A stretch of 64,000 nt of DNA, taken from Oryzias latipes. Lineage: Eukaryota > Chordata > Actinopteri > Beloniformes > Adrianichthyidae. Of this stretch, positions 56,546-64,000 are shown piece by piece. A model generated the notes under the pieces. The model was not told where the DNA came from and ran no database searches. It saw only the letters and a list, made by a program, of their open reading frames with translations. The stretch's first letter is position 1, and each line of letters opens with the position of its first letter. The position numbers and the translations under genes were made by a program. The stretch spans positions 9,670,586-9,734,585 of the forward strand of contig NC_019860.2 of the NCBI RefSeq assembly GCF_002234675.1, given 5' to 3'.

Positions 56546-56745
56546 CCCCACTGCTCTTCCCTAGTGGGGGCTGCTGTCAGCTGGTCTGTGTTGGTGGGAC
56601 ATCAGAAGTCTGGAGAGCACATGGACACCAGACTTCTGATGTTGTCCTGCTGCAGTAAATGTCATCTAGCTTTTCTTCAACCGTTGGTTCTGTGCATTTA
56701 TCCTCCCTGACCCAGACCCACCCGGATAAATGCACAGAACCAACG
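56546..56745 (-). repeat. Three consecutive hairpins in the Helentron 3' tail
   Basis: The largest has 22-bp perfect arms at 56682-56703 and 56724-56745 with a 20-base loop. The second has 15-bp perfect arms at 56599-56613 and 56628-56642. The third has 8-bp arms (CCCCCACT/AGTGGGGG) at about 56546-56577. On the minus strand the first hairpin is followed by GTTGAAGAAAAGCTAG, a possible CTAG terminus at 56669-56666. Which hairpin marks the element end is not settled. Confidence 0.7.
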
Positions 56746-57376
56746 AGCTCACAGTTCTGTATCAACATGATTATCTGGAAAAGATGTTCACCTGATTGTT
56801 TTGATTCTCTATTAAAACATTATTAAAATTAAACGGATTTGATTGTAGTCTAATATTAAAATCAAGTATGTTTAACATTATCTGCTCAAAGAAACATTAT
56901 TAATTATAATGTTTGATTATCTAATAAAACATAATTATCAGTAAAAAATATTAATCTGAGTATGTTTGTCTATTAAAAAATACATATTTAGTTGGCTTCA
57001 ATTCATAATTATCCTTATATTATTACTTCTTATGTTTTGTCATTATGGATAACATCTAAAAAAATTAAATAGAATGTTGGATTATCTAATAAAACAATGA
57101 TCTGCAATAAAAATCAGAATATATTTGATACTCTTAAAAAACAATCTGTAAAATTTATTCTATTAAATTGACTTGTAAAAATATATTTATGACTGAGCAG
57201 AATAAATCTTTTGTTCCCTTTGAGTCTTTTGTTAAAGTATTTTACAAACATGATACCAGCAGTTCAAACAAGTTCAGCGTTTAGATCCCAAATACTCACA
57301 TTTACGGTCTTCCTTCCTGCAGCACTAACACAGTTTGGTCTCATATTTCAGCACATTTAAAGCTCACCTGGCTTGT
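56746..57376 (-). other. 3' untranslated tail of the Helentron
   Basis: AT-rich, non-coding sequence between the stop at 57377-57379 and the hairpins. No other gene seen. Confidence 0.5.
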
Positions 57377-60300
57377 TCACGTCTGGCTGAAGGACAGGAC
57401 ACAGAAAACAGGGTTGTGGTAGCTGTGGTAGGTCCTCAGGACACCAGAACTGAGACATGGCTGTGGCTGAGAAATGAAAATGAGGTCGAGCAGCGTGTTC
57501 TTCTCTGTGGTGGCAGAAGTGATCAGTTGTTTGTACCCTCTAGACTGAAACATCTCCACAATGGGCTTTCGTACAATGAGCAGCTGATTCTCATTGAAGT
57601 CACCTGACACAATGATTGGATGACAGTCCATCACCTCCAGAGAGTCCAGAAGACTTACCAGGTTCTGCAGGAATACTGAGACACTGTAGTCTGGAGGTCT
57701 GTAAACAGCTGCTATCAGAGCCTGGAACGGAGCCTGAAGCTTCAAAACCACAAACTCAAGATCAGTCACATTGTGTAAATACTGTTTGTGTTGGACCTGG
57801 ATGTAGTTTCTGACATAAACAGCAACTCCTCCTCCACCTCTGCTGGCCATGTGAGGAAGGTTAGTGTAGGACACGTGTCTGTTACGTCTGAACATGGCGT
57901 AGCCGTCCAGCTGGAGACTTTCTGCAACAAAAGAGCCTTGCAGGTGGGTTTCAGTGAGACACAAAACATCTGCTAGACACATTTCATGATGACTCCTGAT
58001 GTCGCTGATGTGAGATGGAAGTCCCTCTGTGTTGTGGTGGACAATAGTCAGAGTGTGGGGTCTGCTCACTGCTTCTCTCACCTGCAGAAGAGGCATTGTG
58101 TGGTCTACCTGTGCTGGTCTCATTGTGTGCAGAGCTGCAGTGATTTCTGGGTTGGCATAGATCTTCCTCTCATCCATGTCCAGTAGATACAGACCACTGA
58201 GAGCCGTCACCCTGCTGAGAGCTACATAAGCCATACCTGGTTCAAAGATGTTCTTCAGTGACACCACAGCAGCACTGGTCGTGAGGCCCTGAGTCTTGTG
58301 CACGGTGCAGGCAAAGGCTAGTCTTACAGGAAACTGTCTTCGGACCACCCTCCTCTGTTTCAGGTTCTCCTCTGCTCTCTCGATGTAGACCAGGTCATCT
58401 GCAGCTCCAGTCTGGTTGTTTCTCACCTGGTTGTCCATTCTGAGACCAAGTTTGATGATGTGTTGGTCGTTACCAGAACTTACCACTCTCAGCAGCTTAC
58501 CAAATGCACCGTTGACCAGTCCGTTCTGGATGTCGATATTTCTGGTGAGCATGACTCGAACTCCCTCAGCGACCTTCAGAGTGTCTGCCAACTCGTTTCT
58601 GCCTCCTTTACCTGGTTTGTCCTGTCGGGTCATTCTGCCTGTTTGTGGGTCTTTCTGGAAGTCGTCTGCATCGATGCTGATCACGTCTGGGTGGAGCAGA
58701 GTGAGTGTTGCACAGTTGTGTTCATCGACCTGCTTGTTGGTGGCAAAAATGTGCAGAACATCAGTGGGACAACGAGAAGCATCAGTGATGGTCTGAGACA
58801 ACAAATCTCTGTCTTCCTGAGACAACTCCTCCGTCTTTTCCTTCACCCGAAGTCTGTTCAGCAGCTCTGCAAAGGCAACGTCGTCTTTCTGCCGCATGAT
58901 GTCCGTCAGAGTGACCACCTGGAAATGTTGCCACCACAGGTCAATGTCTGACGGCTGAAACACACACAGGGGTTTAGACTGTCGCACTGGTGGCAGCTGA
59001 TAGAAATCTCCAACGGCTAAAACTGACATTCCTCCAAAGGGTTTCTGACTGCCTTTGATCTGTTTCAGCCTTGCATCTACATAAGCAAACAGAGGCCTTG
59101 ACACCATGGAAATCTCATCAATAATCAGGATTTCAGCGTTGAAAAGCTCAGCTCTGACCTCATCCAGCTGGTTACCAAGTCCACAGATAGGAGGTTTCAG
59201 GCTTCTAGGCAGCTTCAGGAGAGAGTGGAGGGTTGTTCCTGAGATGTTGAAGGCAGCGGTACCAGTAAAAGCAGTGAGCAAGACAGTTGGGTTTGAGATG
59301 TCGGCCTCCTCTGCACGTGCTGGTAGTTTCCTCAGGATCTTAGAGGCTTCTGAGTAAATGCATTTGATCAGATGAGATTTACCTGTTCCTGCACCACCGT
59401 TAACAAAAAGGAAGAACGGCTCTGGATCCAGTTGACACACACGTTTGATGCACCAGTCTCTGACTGCATAGAACACACAGGCCTGCTTCTGGTTCAGGGT
59501 CTGATACATACCACGTAGAACTGCTGGGTCAATGGAGGAAGGCTCTCTGAAGGCTCTGACTTCTGTTCCAGCGTTAGACTGAGGGTTGTAGTCTGGGACA
59601 TTTTCCTGTTCGTTGTCAGCCTCATCTGCCTGCAAGTCATCATCACACTGCACCCTCACAACATCAGATTCAGGAGCAAGATTACACCACTCATCAACCG
59701 CCTGGTCTCCGTTGTCTTCAAACTCCTGCAGAGCGTTCTCAATCTCCTCACTGTTCTTCTCATACCTCTTTCTGTTTCGTTTGACGATGTCAATCACATA
59801 CTCATAGTCTTCGGATCCCGGCAGATACGACACGCCAGACTGGTAGAAGGACTGATAGGTTGGGAAGTGCTCTGACTTCAGCTCTGAGTCTGAGCGATGA
59901 GGAACATACAGTTTCAGAAGTCTACCGTAAAACTGCTCTGGGTGTTTCTCCTGTGAACAGTGGTAATATCTGATGACAGCTGCTTTGTCATTTCGCCGTC
60001 TCTGCACAAACCCTAAGTCATTGAGGAGTGGTAAAACATTCTTACTCTTTGACTTGTTAGCACTGACAAACCTGCATGTTGAAGCAAAATCAGCCAAACA
60101 CATGCCCTCGTACTCCGCTGTCTCCGGTCTGGCCTTGTATTTGTCACTCAGACTGGTCATCCAGATGTTGCAGCAGTCGTCTGTGGTGTTCTCCAGGAAC
60201 GAGAGAGGTCGACTCATGCGGACTGGGTTGTCATCTGTAGGTACAAACACAACTGCACGAGAACCTTTTTTCATGTGTAAACCACAAGCACGCGTGACAC

Positions 60301-62854
60301 ACTCCTGAGCACTAATCTCTCTCTTTTTTGAATAAGCCTGCATGACCGCTCTCATCTCATCACACTCGTTCACCCGGTCCATGTGAGCATTATCCATCAC
60401 AGTTTTCAGATAGTCAGACAGGCCGCTCTCCTTCTTAGTGATGTACTTGGTCAGATACTCGATGCAGGAGTAAGCGTTGAGGATGTAGGACACGTCGATG
60501 TTGCTGTCCCAGGCTTCAAGCAGATGTGGATTGTAATTGTTTATCCACGAGTCTTTAGGCTGACGTTTCAGGACCAAAGCCGTTTTTCTGGTCATGCTGT
60601 GGAGGTAGCCTTCATACTCTGCCATCGTCAGGTTGCATTGAGCCAGGAGCTGGTCCAAGGACAAAGAAGCAGTTTGAGGGTCGATCAGGAGCTGGTACAG
60701 AGGTCTGAGTTTCTCCTTGGCAGCACTGGTGTGGTCATCTTCATCAGGTCTTGTTATCATGGTTTGTCTACATGGTGGTTTAGGAAAACCAAACCTGCAC
60801 CCAGAGTTCACGCTCTTGAAACAAGTTCTAGTGTGGTTCTTGCTGTGTTTCTGCACCTCTGTCACCTTCTTGTAAAGTTCTGGTTGTGTGCTTGGGTCAG
60901 GAAGTTGGGCTGAGATGTACCTGTCAACAAAATCACACACAGTCTGATCACTGTTTACTTCCACCTGTGGGGCCTGATCAATCCAGAGCATCATGTGTAT
61001 GTGGGGACTCCCTCTGTGCTGAAACTCTACTCTGTAAAAGAAGTCAATGACCTTTCCTAAAGGCTGAGCATCTGAACACAACAAGTCCCTGAAAAGACAT
61101 TCAACCCGTTTGTCAAAAAGCCTCATCACACACACTGGATTGGATCTGAGGATCTCACACTTTTCTGACCAGTCTAGAGCTTCAAAGTCAACCTGTTCAC
61201 CCTGTTGTCTCTTAACAGCTGTAATGACTTCAGGCCACCTCATCTCTGCTGCTGAAAATGTACAGAAGAAAGTTGGCGTTCCTAACTGTCGAATCATGGC
61301 ATACAGGTCTCTGGTGGTTTTGTGCCAGTAGGCTGGAGTTCCTCTCAGGGGCTGCATGAACCTGATGGCATCTTTATTCCTCACAAGTCTCTCAACCTCT
61401 TGTTTGTCCTGCAACATAGCTGAGGTTATCCTACGTCCATCTCTAGTCAGAGTTTTACCTTTTCTCAGCTGTACCATCATGCTGGAGTTGGCTAGGTGGA
61501 TCTCAGTCACAAACTGGGCAAAAAACAGATATGTTGGGTCTCTGGCAAAGCGATCATCTGTGTTAAAAAGTCTAGCCTTGAAATAACCACTGGGTGTGAC
61601 TTTAATACGTCTGTGTTCGTCCAGCGTGTTCTGACCAGTAGGAAACTGCACCGGGAACGCCATGGCCTCCAGTTTGGGGGTTCTGAAGAAGCTGACAGGA
61701 CTGTTTCTTTCTGCGGGAGCAACACAATAGGTGTTATCAGAGAAACACATGATCTCTTCTGAAATGTCTGGCACCTGCAAACAGGATTCCAAAGCAAAGC
61801 CTCCGTTTGGCAGCTCATTCTCTTCATCATCATCATTTCTCTGCTGCTGTGCTGGTTCATCATCATCACTTAACCTCTCAACTTCACGTTCAGACTCACA
61901 CATAGCACTTTTCTCACACATGTCTATCTCCATTAAATCTGCTTCATCATAATCACCGTCATCCATCCTATCATCCTCATCATCCTCCTCCTCATCAGGA
62001 AGTGTGGGGTCACAGAGTTCAGCTTCATCTCTGATAGTTATGTCCTGGTATTGTGGGTGTACAAGTTTTAGTTTGAGCAGCGCTCGTACAAGTTTAGACC
62101 AGGTTACCGTCTGGAACAGCTGATGACCTTTGTAACACAAGCGTCTCTTCAGTTTCACTCTCATCACCTGAGACTCGTTTCTTAGTCTGGGTAAAGCTTC
62201 CACTGTTTCCTGCACCTGTGAGGGAACACACACTACATTGCCACGAATCAGTCTTTGTCTGCCTTTAGGAAGAGGAATTATTTTAGCAAAAGGAATACAC
62301 CTAGAGATCAGATGTCTCTCCAGGATGTTCAGGTCTTTCAGTTCATCAGGAATCTCTGTCAGTTCTAGGTTGTTGACAGCAGCTAGAGCTGGTACAGCAC
62401 CTTTTTTTACATAACTGTGACACGTGTGACAAATCCACTCCTTACGTCTCTCACTAGGAACTAAACATGGTTGGTCTCTGCAGGAACCTTCACACACGTG
62501 GACATATTTACCTGTCAGGCACGGTTCAATGACTGCTGTGTTGGTTACATAACTGGACCTTCTGCAGACTAGGACCTGGTTTGGAAACGAGGCTTTATGA
62601 CACACAGTGCAAACATAAGAAGGTCCGGCTTGAATGTTGGACCTGAAGACAGAAATGGCATTTTTAATCAAACTGTTGTCCGTCTCTGTTTCTACAGTCT
62701 GTGTAGGTCTCTTCATCTGTCTGTACTTTTTTCTTATTATCATGGCACATCTGAGGTTGTGCATCCGTCTAAATGCACAGTTACTTCTGTATCTGTCTCT
62801 CATCATCCGTTTCATAAACTGTCTGTGTCTCAAACGGAAAACTGTCATTTTCAT
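57377..62854 (-). CDS. Helentron Rep-helicase-endonuclease polyprotein, main ORF
   Basis: 1825 residues, uninterrupted. N-terminal zinc-binding cysteines ([10 protein letters not shown] near 82, then CEGSC and CHTC to about 145) lead to an acidic linker at about 290-345. The HUH replication initiator has [11 protein letters not shown] near 615-622 and the tyrosine motif YLTKYITKK near 800-808, which would nick and join single-stranded ends. A PIF1/RecD-like helicase follows: Walker [12 protein letters not shown] near 1151-1161, Walker [10 protein letters not shown] near 1243-1251, GDFYQLPPV near 1284, VHKTQGLT near 1519 and YVALSRV near 1545. From about 1600 an endonuclease-exonuclease-phosphatase domain carries [15 protein letters not shown] and SGDFNEN, ending with SYHNPVF where SDH is usual. 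The first Met (62854) is probably not the true start: the Arg-rich repeats before it continue the upstream ORF, from which it is separated by a frameshift. Confidence 0.92.
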   Translation of the reverse strand: MKMTVFRLRHRQFMKRMMRDRYRSNCAFRRMHNLRCAMIIRKKYRQMKRPTQTVETETDNSLIKNAISVFRSNIQAGPSYVCTVCHKASFPNQVLVCRRSSYVTNTAVIEPCLTGKYVHVCEGSCRDQPCLVPSERRKEWICHTCHSYVKKGAVPALAAVNNLELTEIPDELKDLNILERHLISRCIPFAKIIPLPKGRQRLIRGNVVCVPSQVQETVEALPRLRNESQVMRVKLKRRLCYKGHQLFQTVTWSKLVRALLKLKLVHPQYQDITIRDEAELCDPTLPDEEEDDEDDRMDDGDYDEADLMEIDMCEKSAMCESEREVERLSDDDEPAQQQRNDDDEENELPNGGFALESCLQVPDISEEIMCFSDNTYCVAPAERNSPVSFFRTPKLEAMAFPVQFPTGQNTLDEHRRIKVTPSGYFKARLFNTDDRFARDPTYLFFAQFVTEIHLANSSMMVQLRKGKTLTRDGRRITSAMLQDKQEVERLVRNKDAIRFMQPLRGTPAYWHKTTRDLYAMIRQLGTPTFFCTFSAAEMRWPEVITAVKRQQGEQVDFEALDWSEKCEILRSNPVCVMRLFDKRVECLFRDLLCSDAQPLGKVIDFFYRVEFQHRGSPHIHMMLWIDQAPQVEVNSDQTVCDFVDRYISAQLPDPSTQPELYKKVTEVQKHSKNHTRTCFKSVNSGCRFGFPKPPCRQTMITRPDEDDHTSAAKEKLRPLYQLLIDPQTASLSLDQLLAQCNLTMAEYEGYLHSMTRKTALVLKRQPKDSWINNYNPHLLEAWDSNIDVSYILNAYSCIEYLTKYITKKESGLSDYLKTVMDNAHMDRVNECDEMRAVMQAYSKKREISAQECVTRACGLHMKKGSRAVVFVPTDDNPVRMSRPLSFLENTTDDCCNIWMTSLSDKYKARPETAEYEGMCLADFASTCRFVSANKSKSKNVLPLLNDLGFVQRRRNDKAAVIRYYHCSQEKHPEQFYGRLLKLYVPHRSDSELKSEHFPTYQSFYQSGVSYLPGSEDYEYVIDIVKRNRKRYEKNSEEIENALQEFEDNGDQAVDEWCNLAPESDVVRVQCDDDLQADEADNEQENVPDYNPQSNAGTEVRAFREPSSIDPAVLRGMYQTLNQKQACVFYAVRDWCIKRVCQLDPEPFFLFVNGGAGTGKSHLIKCIYSEASKILRKLPARAEEADISNPTVLLTAFTGTAAFNISGTTLHSLLKLPRSLKPPICGLGNQLDEVRAELFNAEILIIDEISMVSRPLFAYVDARLKQIKGSQKPFGGMSVLAVGDFYQLPPVRQSKPLCVFQPSDIDLWWQHFQVVTLTDIMRQKDDVAFAELLNRLRVKEKTEELSQEDRDLLSQTITDASRCPTDVLHIFATNKQVDEHNCATLTLLHPDVISIDADDFQKDPQTGRMTRQDKPGKGGRNELADTLKVAEGVRVMLTRNIDIQNGLVNGAFGKLLRVVSSGNDQHIIKLGLRMDNQVRNNQTGAADDLVYIERAEENLKQRRVVRRQFPVRLAFACTVHKTQGLTTSAAVVSLKNIFEPGMAYVALSRVTALSGLYLLDMDERKIYANPEITAALHTMRPAQVDHTMPLLQVREAVSRPHTLTIVHHNTEGLPSHISDIRSHHEMCLADVLCLTETHLQGSFVAESLQLDGYAMFRRNRHVSYTNLPHMASRGGGGVAVYVRNYIQVQHKQYLHNVTDLEFVVLKLQAPFQALIAAVYRPPDYSVSVFLQNLVSLLDSLEVMDCHPIIVSGDFNENQLLIVRKPIVEMFQSRGYKQLITSATTEKNTLLDLIFISQPQPCLSSGVLRTYHSYHNPVFCVLSFSQT

Positions 62855-64000
62855 AACGTTGATGAGATTTCTGCTTCATGTAAGATTTCTGTTTCTGTCT
62901 GAACTTTTCATTTAGCCTGTAACGGTTTCTTAAATACATTTTCTGTCTTTGTCTGAACTCTTCATTTAGCCTGTAACGATTTCTTAAATACATTTTTTTT
63001 TTCAGTCTGAACGGTTCGTTTTGTCTGTAATGTTGATGAGATCTCTCCTTCATGCAAGATCTCCGACTTTGTCTGAACTCTTCATTTTGTCTGTAACGAT
63101 CTCTAATGTACAGTATTCTTTTTTGTTGAAAGTCTACATTTTTAATAGTACAATTCTTAAAATATGTCTTCATATTCAGTTTCTTTTTTTCTCGAAGTTG
63201 GCTGTTCTCAGAATAATTCTTTTGACTCTGCAGAGTTTTCTTTTCTCTGAAAGTAGGATTGTTTTTATATTTTTCTCTTTCTTTACTATTTTTATCCTCC
63301 TGTTTCTGGCCTTTTTTCATGGAGTTTATCAATCTTCTCCTCATTTTTCGTCTTTCTGACTTACTAAGCCTTGAAAAATTAATGGAGGTTTCTGTAAGTC
63401 CAGGATCAGGATGATCTTTGACAGTGGTCTGGATTACCTTAGTGTCTAGATTTCTGTCAGTGACAGAAACATCATGTGATGAAGTAGATTCACCTGAAGG
63501 TTCATGTTCAGTTGTAGTCTCAGACATCATGAGTCCTACCTGCTGCACAGTTGAGGTGACATTACCAGCAGATAACTCTTCCGAGATGATAGCAGATGTG
63601 GACATGGGTGGAGAGATGTTCAGAGGCTGGTCAGCAGCTGGATGTGAGGTTGACCCATCAGCAGCTCCATGTGACTCAGCAACAGTTGGTCTGCAGTCCA
63701 ACACGTTTCTCCTGCCGTCTGTGTTCACACTGGAAAACTCGACAGGCTTCAGCTCATACAGGGTGGAAGGTTGTGAGTCAAACTTGGTGTGGCAGAGTTT
63801 GATCCTGTCAATCATGTCAGTTAGATATGTGAATTTCAACATCACAGCGGTACCAAGAGCAGATGGTAACCCTTCAGCAGTACGGGAATGAGGATCAAAG
63901 AAGCCGTAGTTGTAGTTATCATGTGATCTACATCGGAAAACTGCAACAGTCAAACCTGACATGATCAGCAGAGCATACTGGACATCAGAAGACAGGTGGC
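62781..64000 (-). CDS. Helentron N-terminal ORF with protease-like end and basic repeats (partial)
   Basis: The frame is open from the window edge (codons for [12 protein letters not shown] precede the Met at 63962) to a stop at 62781-62783. [11 protein letters not shown]...[15 protein letters not shown] has the FDPHSR motif that holds the His of the herpesvirus-tegument/OTU-like cysteine peptidases attached to many animal Helitron proteins (from memory). The catalytic Cys would lie beyond the window. A low-complexity Ser/Thr part follows, then at least six basic repeats of [15 protein letters not shown] type. The repeat pattern continues in the main ORF ([10 protein letters not shown]), so both ORFs were one protein. 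The break maps to the four-A run at 62838-62841. It could be a sequencing or assembly homopolymer error, or a true mutation that kills this copy. Confidence 0.8.
   Translation of the reverse strand, partial: HLSSDVQYALLIMSGLTVAVFRCRSHDNYNYGFFDPHSRTAEGLPSALGTAVMLKFTYLTDMIDRIKLCHTKFDSQPSTLYELKPVEFSSVNTDGRRNVLDCRPTVAESHGAADGSTSHPAADQPLNISPPMSTSAIISEELSAGNVTSTVQQVGLMMSETTTEHEPSGESTSSHDVSVTDRNLDTKVIQTTVKDHPDPGLTETSINFSRLSKSERRKMRRRLINSMKKGQKQEDKNSKEREKYKNNPTFREKKTLQSQKNYSENSQLREKKKLNMKTYFKNCTIKNVDFQQKRILYIRDRYRQNEEFRQSRRSCMKERSHQHYRQNEPFRLKKKMYLRNRYRLNEEFRQRQKMYLRNRYRLNEKFRQKQKSYMKQKSHQRYENDSFPFETQTVYETDDERQIQK

Larger units (their letters stand above)
56666..64000 (-). mobile_element. Autonomous Helentron (Helitron superfamily with endonuclease domain)
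   Basis: Two overlapping minus-strand ORFs code a rolling-circle replication protein with helicase and a C-terminal AP-endonuclease-like domain, the combination that defines Helentrons in fish. The 5' end lies outside the window; the 3' end is placed provisionally at the CTAG after the large hairpin. Confidence 0.85.

Noticed and set aside
1..64000. Bacterial-type operons, ribosome-binding sites, riboswitches, rRNA genes
   Set aside because: The window is vertebrate nuclear DNA; none of these was seen.

Overview
This window looks like nuclear DNA of a teleost fish. The evidence is AT-rich, mostly non-coding sequence with spliced vertebrate exons (C2H2 zinc-finger, THAP and fish-type NLR 5' exons) and a dense mix of transposons that I recognise from ray-finned fishes: L2/Rex-like LINEs, Tc1, hAT, PIF/Harbinger, pogo, Ty3/gypsy-like LTR elements and a Helentron. 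The species cannot be fixed from the sequence; a percomorph such as a medaka-like fish is a guess.

Layout. 1-564 is the 3' end of an unrecognised gene with a duplicated 99-codon unit. 0.6-7.9 kb holds repeats: an ATAC microsatellite, an RTE-like LINE fragment, a broken gypsy-type element whose gag is split by an inverted-repeat insertion, a plus-strand Helitron-like copy (5394-6506), and a 75-bp LINE tail with a 17-bp target duplication. 7.9-24.1 kb is best read as one minus-strand zinc-finger gene: a first coding exon at 24060-23880 and an eight-finger exon at 9124-7896, with matching intron phase. The 14.8-kb intron between them is filled with hAT, Tc1, LINE and pogo elements. A THAP-domain first exon lies just upstream (25402-25021). 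26-36 kb is a mosaic of nested elements (LINE tail, Harbinger, two solo LTRs of one family, another TIR transposon, LTR-like pieces) over locally duplicated sequence. 36.4-36.7 kb carries the first coding exons of a fish-type NLR-like gene.

37277-52696 is the most striking region. It is a 15.4-kb tandem array whose blocks each begin at the same Helitron-like 3' terminus (a hairpin followed by CTAG, on the minus strand). Most block lengths fit 565 + 339n, where n is the copy number (1, 2, 3 or 9) of an internal 339-bp monomer. In the longest block the monomers form a 678-bp alternating dimer. This is satellite-type expansion of a non-autonomous Helitron/Helentron-like element.

56.6-64.0 kb is a nearly complete autonomous Helentron on the minus strand. 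It has a protease-like N-terminus running off the window, a basic repeat region, zinc-binding cysteines, a HUH replication initiator, a PIF1-type helicase and a C-terminal AP-endonuclease-like domain. One frameshift lies in a run of four A and separates the first ORF from the second. The Helentron could in principle mobilise the nearby array family, but no shared terminus could be shown here.
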